Source: an uncultured Eubacteriales bacterium
GTDB taxonomy: Bacteria; Bacillota; Clostridia; Oscillospirales; CAG-272
Length of the DNA stretch: 22,854 bases
Assembly (NCBI GenBank): GCA_900546635.1
Contig: URDS01000033.1
Span: forward strand, 1-22,854
Direction of reading: 5' to 3'
Shown: positions 5,938-13,070 of the stretch, one piece after another
Layout of the letters: each line of letters starts with the position of its first letter
How positions within the stretch are numbered: position 1 is the stretch's first letter
Notes under the pieces: generated by a model
What the model was told of the DNA's origin: nothing
The model's database searches: none
The model's input: only the letters and a program-made list of their open reading frames with translations
Translations under genes and position numbers: made by a program

Positions 5938-8490
5938 TTACTTATTACGTTCAGTCATTTCGACTTCAATTTCGCTATTTTCAATAACCCCTTCAATTTC
6001 AGTCCGTATTGGTTCATAAACGGGTATATCCTGATTGATAGCTTCAAAACTAACGGCTAAAGAATACTTTGCTTTAAATAGACCTCCCCAACCTTTATGA
6101 CCGCGAACCGCAATGCAAAAAGCATCGCTCAATTGATTGGATTTAATTATACACCAATCTTTTTGAAGAGTGCTATTTTTTCGTGAAAATCCCTCTGCCG
6201 CACCTCGATTAGTTGCTTCTCCGAGTACCCAGTTGAAATCGCCATCATCATCTATGACAGACCCCGTTTCAAAGATGCGACGAGCAAATGTCTCTGCCTT
6301 TTCTCCAATTCTACTGCAACACCAGTCTAGCCATGTTGACAAATAGCCTTTTACATAACGTCGAGTTCGACGTGGATTCGCTGCATAAGACAGAGTAATT
6401 TCAACCAGAATATCATAATCTTCACCCACATTAGATAGTTCTTCTGGAATAGGAACTTGAAAAATATGAGCTTCATCATCTCCAAGTTCCATGAGTGATG
6501 GCGTTACCAATGTTATTCGATATTCGTCATTGTGAGTAGCACGTTCAACATCTGGAACACCATATCCTATATAACGCAACGTCGAAATACACTTATCCTT
6601 ACTAACTTCATTGATATTCTTAGGCCAATGAGCAGATTGCGCTATTAACGCTCTGTATAGTAACGCAGGGGATTCTGGCAAAACCTTTTCAATCTGTGAT
6701 GCAATATATGTAACTTTTGGTGCTGAAAAAGATGTACCTACATCATCTCTTGCGAAAGCAGGACCTTCAGGAGACTTACGAATAAGTTCTGGACATACTT
6801 CAGGAGGTGTTGTTAATTGAGGTGGAATACTTCCCTTATTATATATGTGCGTTCCTCCATATTCAACAACTTCTGGCTTTAAAACATCCCAAATACCTGG
6901 TCCTGTACGTGAGAATGAAGAAACCTCCATTTGCTTTCCCAATGCAATAAAGTCGTCAGTCTCTAATTCGATTTCTGACACAGATCCGACAGTAATTGCT
7001 TGTAGACTTTGTGCTGGATTTGATATTCTGCATAACTCTTTGTCAAGATATTCTGGATATGGATATCCTGCCTGCCAATAAGCTGAAATTACATCTACAG
7101 AAATATTCCCAGATGCCTGTATGAATAGAATGTCATTATTATAAGATTGACTATCAATTTCAGCCGCCCATGCTGTCATGTGTTTCATTTCACAAGATTT
7201 GCGACTACCAATAGAATGATTAAATACTTTAGTTGGATTTGGATTCTCAACATTATATCTTTGCACTGCTATAGCGATTGTAGTCGGCGGATACAGATTT
7301 TCTGGCAGGCAATTGTTGTTATCTAGAATTCGCATGTTACGAATCCAGCAAGGAAGTTGATAAATTCCATCTGAAGGAATCGTCTTTGGATACAAAATTG
7401 CACCAGTAACTCGTGTTCCGTGTCCGCCGCCAGCAACTTCATCACTTATGCTCGAATTATCGGAAAGTAAACTTATAGATTCATCACTAACAATTGCTGG
7501 TTCTAAATACTTATGGTTCTCTTGAATTCCGCTGTCCATTACACATACAATAGGAGCAGAATGAACAGGAGCTTCGATTTGTACATTTTCAGAAAGACTA
7601 TCGTTATTTTCGACGGCATTTCCCATAGTTATTGTTTCTGCCTCAGATACTTCAAATATATATGCAAAATTCAATACCAAGTCAAATAAACATTTGCCAG
7701 ATATTTTTAATCTTGCCGAGAAACTATCAGGCAAATCAGCCATTTCGGATATACCATCAGAGAGTTGCATAATTTCACCATTATAATCAGCAACAAAATT
7801 TTCTATTGTTTCTTCTCGCTTAATCTTAATTTCATCCCAAGCCATATAAGCATCATTAAATTTTTCTATCCACCGTTGCTCACGAATAGAATAGTGTTCA
7901 TCAGATTCATCATCTTTTCGCTTAGGTCTTTGGGGTAACTCGATATTTCCGCAACAACTTACACCAATATCAATTATATATATTGTATCTGGTAATATGG
8001 TTTCCCATTTTGCATAGAGTTCTTGTGACAAAACTCGCTTAAGCCTATCACCATCTTCACAGAGAGCATAGACTTTTGCGGGAGAATTGCATCTAGAGGT
8101 TACATTTGCAATAAAAGCATCTGCTTTTTCATTTAAAACAGAAAGTTCAACATCTTCTGTAGCAACTATAATAAATCCTTCCTCAATTTCACATACAATT
8201 TCAAATCCTAATCCACGCAAAAAATCAATATCTGCAGATGGATCTATTTCCAAAAGTATGGGAATACCTGTTTCTATTTCAGGCAGGATATTTTCTGACC
8301 GTTCTACACGACGTTCTTTCCAAAAACGAGACAATTCAGCAGAACGACGTTTCACATAACCGCCATGCGTAATTCGATTAGCTGTATTTTGCTTTGTTTG
8401 AAAAGATGTTGCACCGCCACCACGCAATTTCGGTTTTCCTTGAAATAATAGTGGAAGAGGTAAATGCGTAAATCCATGATTTTCTGCCAT
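5938..8490 (-). CDS. ietS: IetS-like subtilisin-type serine protease (S8)
   Basis: An 850-aa protease, the presumed effector of the module. The N-terminal third (about 1-300) is unlike any domain I know. The S8 catalytic domain carries Asp319 (VCVMDSG), His357 (GGGHGT), oxyanion Asn462 (QASGN) and Ser587 (VGTSFSAP), so the triad is complete. The C-terminal third (about 640-850) is a probable beta-rich extension. No signal peptide or transmembrane segment is seen, so it should act in the cytoplasm, unusual for subtilases. I chose ATG 8490 since GGAGG is 7 bases before it and only one base from the ATG at 8496. It follows the AAA+ gene by 19 bases. Paired AAA+/S8 genes match ietA-ietS, a Ti-plasmid toxin-antitoxin locus also reported as anti-phage; assignment by domain and order only. 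Confidence 0.8.
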   Translation of the reverse strand: MAENHGFTHLPLPLLFQGKPKLRGGGATSFQTKQNTANRITHGGYVKRRSAELSRFWKERRVERSENILPEIETGIPILLEIDPSADIDFLRGLGFEIVCEIEEGFIIVATEDVELSVLNEKADAFIANVTSRCNSPAKVYALCEDGDRLKRVLSQELYAKWETILPDTIYIIDIGVSCCGNIELPQRPKRKDDESDEHYSIREQRWIEKFNDAYMAWDEIKIKREETIENFVADYNGEIMQLSDGISEMADLPDSFSARLKISGKCLFDLVLNFAYIFEVSEAETITMGNAVENNDSLSENVQIEAPVHSAPIVCVMDSGIQENHKYLEPAIVSDESISLLSDNSSISDEVAGGGHGTRVTGAILYPKTIPSDGIYQLPCWIRNMRILDNNNCLPENLYPPTTIAIAVQRYNVENPNPTKVFNHSIGSRKSCEMKHMTAWAAEIDSQSYNNDILFIQASGNISVDVISAYWQAGYPYPEYLDKELCRISNPAQSLQAITVGSVSEIELETDDFIALGKQMEVSSFSRTGPGIWDVLKPEVVEYGGTHIYNKGSIPPQLTTPPEVCPELIRKSPEGPAFARDDVGTSFSAPKVTYIASQIEKVLPESPALLYRALIAQSAHWPKNINEVSKDKCISTLRYIGYGVPDVERATHNDEYRITLVTPSLMELGDDEAHIFQVPIPEELSNVGEDYDILVEITLSYAANPRRTRRYVKGYLSTWLDWCCSRIGEKAETFARRIFETGSVIDDDGDFNWVLGEATNRGAAEGFSRKNSTLQKDWCIIKSNQLSDAFCIAVRGHKGWGGLFKAKYSLAVSFEAINQDIPVYEPIRTEIEGVIENSEIEVEMTERNK

Positions 8491-8509
8491 TGTCATACCT
8501 CCCTAAAGA

Positions 8510-9493
8510 TTAAAATTTAGAACTTTCTTCCAATGCTCTAGAAAAATGTTCATTACATACTTTTTTACAACCTGCTAGAACACCAATTTTTGCAGCCCGT
8601 TGAGCAATTAAGACAACATTAGCGGCAGAGTATCCATCCAGTTGATTTGATATTTGATTTATATCGACATCTGGAGAAACTGGTATTGCGGATAATGTCA
8701 TTTCCAACAAACGTTTGCGTTCCAATTCCCCAGGCATCGGCATTTCAATTACATCGTCAAATCTTCGAAAAAGAGCTTCATCAAGCGACACTTTCAAATT
8801 TGTGGTAGCCAAAACCAAGCCTGGAGCATCGTATTCATCTAGCAAAGTGAGTAACATATTAACAATGCGAGGAACCTCGCCAACGTCTTGTGTTGTAACG
8901 CGAGATTTAGCAATAAAATCACATTCGTCAAGAAGCAAAACAACAGGCTCGTTTTTGCAATAATCAAATACCATTCTAAGATTTGATGCTGATTCACCAA
9001 AGTAAGAAGAAAGTAATGAATCGAAACGAACCTTTAATAAAGGTAATCCGAGATTCCATGCAATTCGTTCGGCACTTAAAGTTTTTCCACATCCTGGAGG
9101 ACCATAGAGAAGTATTTTTCTTTTTGGCACAAGATTAAACTTTTTTAACCTTTCTCGAGCTGCATATTCCTGTTCAATTGAAAGTAAACGTTCTTCAACT
9201 TCGTTTGGTAGAATCATATGATGTTTCAATTGCTCTCTTGAAATGTAAGATACCAATTGTGAATTTGTACGCTTACTTTTCGGTAAAGAAGATAGACCAC
9301 TTTCACTTTTTTTGTTCTCAAAAAATGTATACTTTGGCTTTTCTGTAATTGAAATCTTTTCTAATGAATCTGCAAGACGGTTATGACCAAGTTTGCGTTC
9401 CTCTTGAATAATTGTAATAGCTATTTTCTTTAATGAAGGTATATCTTCACTAAAAACAGCTCGAAATAGTCTTTTATATAATTCCGCTTTCAT
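8510..9493 (-). CDS. ietA: IetA-like AAA+ ATPase
   Basis: A 327-aa classical AAA+ ATPase. Walker A GPPGCGKT is at 131-138, Walker B VVLLLDE at 184-190, sensor-1 Asn in LATTN at 232, and arginine-finger candidates Arg243/Arg244 in LFRRFDD. The small AAA lid follows (about 255-325). The N-terminal 90 residues hold a helical domain with a conserved-looking EERKLGHNRLADSLE stretch, perhaps the partner- or substrate-binding part. In ietAS the ATPase restrains the protease; that role is inferred here. AGAGGA stands about 10 bases before the ATG. It is the middle gene of a DUF1413-AAA-protease operon. Confidence 0.85.
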   Translation of the reverse strand: MKAELYKRLFRAVFSEDIPSLKKIAITIIQEERKLGHNRLADSLEKISITEKPKYTFFENKKSESGLSSLPKSKRTNSQLVSYISREQLKHHMILPNEVEERLLSIEQEYAARERLKKFNLVPKRKILLYGPPGCGKTLSAERIAWNLGLPLLKVRFDSLLSSYFGESASNLRMVFDYCKNEPVVLLLDECDFIAKSRVTTQDVGEVPRIVNMLLTLLDEYDAPGLVLATTNLKVSLDEALFRRFDDVIEMPMPGELERKRLLEMTLSAIPVSPDVDINQISNQLDGYSAANVVLIAQRAAKIGVLAGCKKVCNEHFSRALEESSKF

Positions 9494-9542
9494 AATAGCA
9501 AATCCTCTCTTAATTGATTATTACTTTGGCTGTACATAGTTT

Positions 9543-9782
9543 TCAAATCATATTAACTTTATACCTCTGCTGTCCTGAGGAAGTTTTTTCGATTGCTTCT
9601 AAATGAGTTCCGGTTGTATGGACATAGTTTAAAAATAAAGTTCCCAATAATAATCTGTCACCTCGGGATATACGATTCCACTCATAGCCCTTAAATAAAT
9701 CTCTAACAAGAAAAATCTCATTAAGATGTAAACATTTTGTCTCTTCTATAGCTTGCGCTAACAAATCATTTGCGGTTGCCAT
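9543..9782 (-). CDS. DUF1413-family small protein
   Basis: A 79-aa protein with the family's core pattern FLVRDLFKGYEWNRISRGDRLLLGTLFLNYV (positions about 24-54, quoted in parts: DLFKGYEW, GDRLLLGTLF) and the tail SSGQQRYKV. The function of DUF1413 is not known; members are common in mobile elements. AAGGAGG lies 7 bases before the ATG. It is the first gene after a near-consensus promoter with an operator-like palindrome, and the AAA+ gene follows 49 bases later, so it is probably co-transcribed with the protease module. It could be a regulator or inhibitor of that module; this is inference from position. Confidence 0.75.
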   Translation of the reverse strand: MATANDLLAQAIEETKCLHLNEIFLVRDLFKGYEWNRISRGDRLLLGTLFLNYVHTTGTHLEAIEKTSSGQQRYKVNMI

Positions 9783-9811
9783 TTTAAAGCCTCCTTGTTA
9801 TCAACAACAAA

Positions 9812-9829
9812 ATAAACAATGTTGTTTAT
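9812..9829 (-). promoter_or_regulatory. Operator-like palindrome over the start of the cargo operon
   Basis: ATAAACAA-TG-TTGTTTAT is a perfect 8-2-8 palindrome that begins at the base after the -10 element and spans the expected transcription start (about 9823). This placement suits a repressor site. No obvious repressor gene is in the cargo operon itself. Confidence 0.65.
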
Positions 9830-9858
9830 ATCATAGCATCTTATTATTAAAAAATCAA
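9830..9858 (-). promoter_or_regulatory. Promoter of the DUF1413-ietA-ietS operon
   Basis: On the minus strand TTGATT (9858-9853), 17 bp, TATGAT (9835-9830). Good spacing and hexamers; the spacer is AT-rich. Leader length is about 40 nt to the DUF1413 start. Confidence 0.75.
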
Positions 9859-9906
9859 TAGCCAGCCTACAAAAGGCAAGGCTTTTAACACAAACTACAT
9901 TAAAGA

Positions 9907-9931
9907 CGGCATCAGTTTTACACTGATGCCG
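9907..9931 (-). terminator. Terminator of intact tnpV
   Basis: A 10-bp perfect stem (9907-9916 with 9922-9931) with loop TTTAC, followed on the minus strand by TCTTTAATG. It isolates tnpV from the cargo promoter downstream. Confidence 0.65.
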
Positions 9932-9940
9932 CCATATATT

Positions 9941-10312
9941 TTAAGTATAAATCAATTCTCTCAAAACAGTTTCATCTGCCTGCTGACGAATACAATTCAT
10001 TCTTTTTACCCACTCAATAGAATTATCTTCTTTTAACTGTTCAGTCATTACTTGTGCTTGTCTCATCTGTTCCACAATCTGAGAAAATCTTTCGCAGGCT
10101 TGTTTGTCAATCTCTGACAGATATTCATTAAGCGTTCCGCTTGTAAGTAAATTGATATAAATCAACCTACGATGTTCTTGTAAGAAATGCAAATGTAGTT
10201 TACCATAAACACCAATATCATTTTCTTTGCTCTTAGGAAGTGTAAGATTTGGGATTAAATAATCATTTTCATTTTGGTATGTACCACCGAATTGTTCAAA
10301 CAATGATTTCAT
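9941..10312 (-). CDS. tnpV: Transposon-encoded protein TnpV
   Basis: A 123-aa protein of the TnpV family, first named in the clostridial Tn4451 elements that also use a TnpX serine recombinase. Typical marks are the start MKSLFEQFGGTY, the central HLHFLQEHRRLIYINLLTSGTL (parts: LQEHRR, LLTSG) and the end EWVKRMNCIRQQADE-ELIYT. Its function is not established. GGAGG stands 9 bases before the ATG. A broken second copy lies at 5696-5848, on the other side of the protease cargo. It is the outermost gene of the element on this side. Confidence 0.9.
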   Translation of the reverse strand: MKSLFEQFGGTYQNENDYLIPNLTLPKSKENDIGVYGKLHLHFLQEHRRLIYINLLTSGTLNEYLSEIDKQACERFSQIVEQMRQAQVMTEQLKEDNSIEWVKRMNCIRQQADETVLRELIYT

Positions 10313-10392
10313 TGTAGTTTTCCTCCGATATATTTAGTTTTCCTACAAATTCATCATATCCAACCGTCTTTACAAATACTTATAAATGCCGT

Positions 10393-10423
10393 AAGGGACA
10401 CTTCCTTATGTGAAGTGTCCCTT
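10393..10423. terminator. Hairpin between tnpV and nadE
   Basis: An 11-bp perfect stem (10393-10403 with 10413-10423). Read on the minus strand the loop is CACATAAGG, almost the same as in the hairpin at 1112-1144. It is placed to end the nadE operon transcript, or lies at the end of the element. Confidence 0.55.
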
Positions 10424-10478
10424 GGCAGCTCCTTTTGTCACAATCTCGATTTGGAAAACAACGCGCATATAAGAATAT

Positions 10479-11210
10479 TTACCATTCCGGTTTAAAACAC
10501 GGAATCGGCTCTAATTTGAAGCGATTGGCGACATGCATTCTGTCAATTTTTTCTTTTGTTGTCTGATCTTCGCATATGCCGGTTCGGATATATTGATCCA
10601 AGACGGCATAGGTAAATCCTAAATTCTCTTCATCGCTTTTACCGCTAAGCCCGTCTATAGGCGTCTTTTCAATCAGATTCTGCGGCAACCCCAATATGCT
10701 TCCAATCGCCTTGACCTCGGCCACGGTAAGCTGAGCGAGCGGGCTGAAATCACCGGCTCCGTCGCCATACCTTGTAGCATAACCTACCCAATCCTCCGAG
10801 AGATTACAGGTGTTTGCCACGCGGCCGTTGTTGGATTGACTGACGGCATACAGCGCTGCCATACGAATCCGTGCGGGAAGATTTATTTTTGTCTGCGCCG
10901 AAATCGCCATTCCGCAAGGCATGGCGCTCATCAAACCGTCTACTGCCGCTTTTATGTTGACAACATAACGATGGATTCCGAGATGTTCGACCAGCTGCTC
11001 GGCGCAATCTATGTCATGCTGCTCTCCGCAGGGCATCAAAACACCGATAACGCGTTCTTTACCGAGCGCTTCAACACAGAGCGCCGCTGTTACCGAACTG
11101 TCTTTGCCGCCCGATATCCCGACGACCGCATTGCAGCCCTTACCGTTTTTTTCAAAAAAATCGCGAATCCATTCAACGCATTCATTTTTTATTTTTTCAG
11201 GATGAAACAT
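10479..11210 (-). CDS. nadE: NH3-dependent NAD+ synthetase
   Basis: Converts deamido-NAD, ATP and ammonia to NAD+ in the cytoplasm. The 243-aa length is that of the ammonia-only enzyme; the N-terminal glutaminase domain of the long form is absent. The PP-loop SGGKDSS is at 33-39; further marks are NLSEDWVGYATRYGDGAGDFSPLAQLTV (parts: TCNLSEDW, GDGAGDFSP) and the C-terminal HKR-like region MHVANRFKLEPIP. The start is ATG 11210, with AAGGTG 6 bases upstream; the GTG at 11219 is inside that site. It lies 14 bases after the ANTAR gene and ends the nitrogen operon, which fits an enzyme that consumes ammonia. Confidence 0.95.
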   Translation of the reverse strand: MFHPEKIKNECVEWIRDFFEKNGKGCNAVVGISGGKDSSVTAALCVEALGKERVIGVLMPCGEQHDIDCAEQLVEHLGIHRYVVNIKAAVDGLMSAMPCGMAISAQTKINLPARIRMAALYAVSQSNNGRVANTCNLSEDWVGYATRYGDGAGDFSPLAQLTVAEVKAIGSILGLPQNLIEKTPIDGLSGKSDEENLGFTYAVLDQYIRTGICEDQTTKEKIDRMHVANRFKLEPIPCFKPEW

Positions 11211-11224
11211 ACAAGTCACCTTGC

Positions 11225-11809
11225 TTAGGAATAAATTTTGATAATATTTTCCGCTGCCTTTTTTTTGGGAATGCAGTTATCCATAGCGTTCTTTTCTATG
11301 TAGCGGTGCGCCTCGGATTCGGTCATTTTCAACTCGCTGATCAGCAGGCATTTAGCACGGTTGACAATGCGAATCTCCTCCATGCGTTCCTCAATAGAAG
11401 ATGTTTTCTGTTCTATTTTCCGCAGTCGTTCTCTTGCGCTGACCATCCAATTCAACGCCTGAAGCATTGCAGATTTGTTCGTCGGCTTGGAAAGCGTAAA
11501 TACACCGTGCTCGGCGACCTTATCATATACCTCAGCATAAATATCGGATCGGCAGAGGATAAGGACCACCGTAGTTTGCAAGCGGCAACAGTCGATTGCA
11601 AAACGAGCGCCGGATGCATCGGGCAGCGGGGCGTTAATCAGGACAAAATCAAATTCCCTGGCGGCAATATATCGTTTTGCTTCACTGACGCTGGCTGCCG
11701 CACATACGGGCTGATACTGTGAAAGGGGGAGCATTTCGCTTGCCGCAGCTTTAAGGCCGTCCGATGCGGACACGATAAGAACGCTGTAAACACGCTCTTT
11801 CAAACTCAT
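11225..11809 (-). CDS. ANTAR-domain antiterminator with a degenerate receiver domain
   Basis: A 194-aa RNA-binding regulator. Residues about 8-122 form a response-regulator receiver fold, a short coiled coil follows (about 125-145), and the ANTAR domain is at about 140-190 (VNRAKCLLI, MTESEAHRYIEK, AMD, AENIIKIY). ANTAR proteins bind tandem six-base-loop hairpins in leader RNAs and stop terminators from forming. The receiver lacks the usual phospho-site: strand 3 reads VLINAPLPD, with Asn59 where Asp belongs, and the acidic pair after strand 1 is replaced (LIVSAS). Lys108 is kept. So it is probably not controlled by phosphorylation. No histidine kinase gene is nearby. GGAGGGAGG precedes the ATG. 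Matching hairpins are at 18171-18188 and 18318-18580. Confidence 0.92.
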   Translation of the reverse strand: MSLKERVYSVLIVSASDGLKAAASEMLPLSQYQPVCAAASVSEAKRYIAAREFDFVLINAPLPDASGARFAIDCCRLQTTVVLILCRSDIYAEVYDKVAEHGVFTLSKPTNKSAMLQALNWMVSARERLRKIEQKTSSIEERMEEIRIVNRAKCLLISELKMTESEAHRYIEKNAMDNCIPKKKAAENIIKIYS

Positions 11810-11841
11810 TGTTGCGCCTCCCTCCGTATGATTGGCAACGA

Positions 11842-13059
11842 TTACTTATTGCAGTAAATATTCAAAACAGCCGCCGGGACGTGCGTTTGAATAAAAGCGC
11901 TTTGTTTTGCCAGCAAGCAAGCCTCCTCCAAAGAATCCGGCAGCTTTTGCAGTTTTTCAAGTATATCGGCATTGGCTTTGAAAAGATTGGAATCAACCGC
12001 CCTTGGCAGATCAAGCCGATTTTGTATGCCGTAAAGTCCGGCATACAGAATCAATGCGAAAGCAAGATACGGATTTGCTGTCGGATCCGGCGAGCGCAGT
12101 TCGGCTCTGCGGTATTCGCCATGAGCAGCGGGAATACGGACAAGCTGACTTCTGTTTTCGCTCGACCATGATATAAATCGAGGGGCTCGGCTGTGACCGA
12201 ATCGCCGATAAGACGCTTCTGTCGGATTGAGAAAAGCGGTCATTTCCGCCGCCTTATCCAGAATCCCTGCAATTACATAGGGCAAATTGTCTGTTCCGTC
12301 GGCAGTTTTTACAGACAGATTGATATGGAAGCCGTTTCCGGGAAGATTTTCCAACGGTTTGGGCGAAAAATCGGCGTAAAGTCCGTTTCGATGGGCTACG
12401 GTTTTGACAACGGTTTGAAAGGTCATAACATTATCCGCCGCGGTAAGCGGATCGGAATATCGAAAATCGATTTCATTTTGCCCGGGACCGCTTTCATGAT
12501 GAGAACTTTCCGGACGGATCCCCATTTGCTCAAGCGTCAGGCAGATTTCACGGCGAATATTTTCGCCCTTATCCTCCGGCGCAATATCCATATATCCGGC
12601 GTCGTCATAAGGCTCTTTCGTGGGTTTTCCGCTTTGATCCAGGTTGAACAGGTAAAATTCCTGTTCGGCGCCGAAGAAAAACGAAACGCCGGCATCCGCT
12701 GCGTCCTTTATTGCCTTTTTGAGCAAATAGCGGGTATCACATTCATAAAACCGACCGGAAGAATAGGTAACATCGCTGAACATGCGAACAACCTTTCCGT
12801 GTTCGGGACGCCATGGCAGCCCCATCAGGGTTTCGCTATTCGGTTTTAAAAAGAGATCCGAATGTGTTTCATCCCCAAAGCCTTCGACGGAAGACGCATC
12901 AAAAGCAATCCCATATTCAAAAGCGCGGCTCAGTTCCGCCGGCATAATGGAAATATTTTTTTGCTTGCCGAAAACATCACAGAAAGCCAGCCGGATAAAT
13001 TTCACATCATCCTCGGCAACATACTGCATGACCTCTTCTTTTGAATACTTCATAAGCAT
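11842..13059 (-). CDS. glnA: Type I glutamine synthetase, short form
   Basis: ATP-dependent synthesis of glutamine from glutamate and ammonia. The 405-aa chain shows the beta-grasp N-domain with FDASSVEGF (Asp50-type residue), the metal-site segment FGAEQEFYLF, HHESGPGQNEIDF, NGFHINLS for the ATP/glutamate site, RIPAAHGEYRRAELRSPDP (parts: RIPAA, RAELRSPDP) and ANPYLAFA. It is about 40 residues shorter than usual: after LPDSLEEA it ends in NIYCNK and lacks the last helix with its usual EW-x-Y-x-V-x-PWE run. The glutamate-site variation NGFHIN instead of NGSGMH is also unusual, so the activity needs checking. ATG 13059 has AGGA 7 bases upstream; ATG 13053 is equally possible. Sits between the GXGXG gene and the ANTAR gene. 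Confidence 0.88.
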   Translation of the reverse strand: MLMKYSKEEVMQYVAEDDVKFIRLAFCDVFGKQKNISIMPAELSRAFEYGIAFDASSVEGFGDETHSDLFLKPNSETLMGLPWRPEHGKVVRMFSDVTYSSGRFYECDTRYLLKKAIKDAADAGVSFFFGAEQEFYLFNLDQSGKPTKEPYDDAGYMDIAPEDKGENIRREICLTLEQMGIRPESSHHESGPGQNEIDFRYSDPLTAADNVMTFQTVVKTVAHRNGLYADFSPKPLENLPGNGFHINLSVKTADGTDNLPYVIAGILDKAAEMTAFLNPTEASYRRFGHSRAPRFISWSSENRSQLVRIPAAHGEYRRAELRSPDPTANPYLAFALILYAGLYGIQNRLDLPRAVDSNLFKANADILEKLQKLPDSLEEACLLAKQSAFIQTHVPAAVLNIYCNK

Positions 13060-13070
13060 GCCCCTTTCCT

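Larger units (their letters stand above)
1150..10390. mobile_element. Serine-recombinase element with Tn916/Tn5397-like genes and IetAS-like cargo
   Basis: Every gene from the recombinase (1182) to tnpV (10312) runs leftward and is of mobile-element type or cargo. Both flanks are housekeeping genes (ung, nadE). The order KTR protein, sigma-like gene, recombinase resembles the orf6-orf7-integrase end of Tn916; Tn5397 likewise uses a large serine recombinase. The orf9 repressor, tet(M), relaxase, FtsK-like and secretion genes are all missing, so the element cannot transfer itself. Both ends are estimates: serine recombinases leave only a very short core duplication, and I could not find a convincing one. 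Confidence 0.75.

Noticed and set aside
1084..10478. Direct repeats marking attL and attR of the element
   Set aside because: I compared both flanks by eye and found only short shared words such as GGCRGCTC and ATGCCGT, which are not enough to name an attachment core.
12193..12849. A 218-codon plus-strand open frame
   Set aside because: It is antisense to the type I glutamine synthetase, and its translation has no recognisable pattern.
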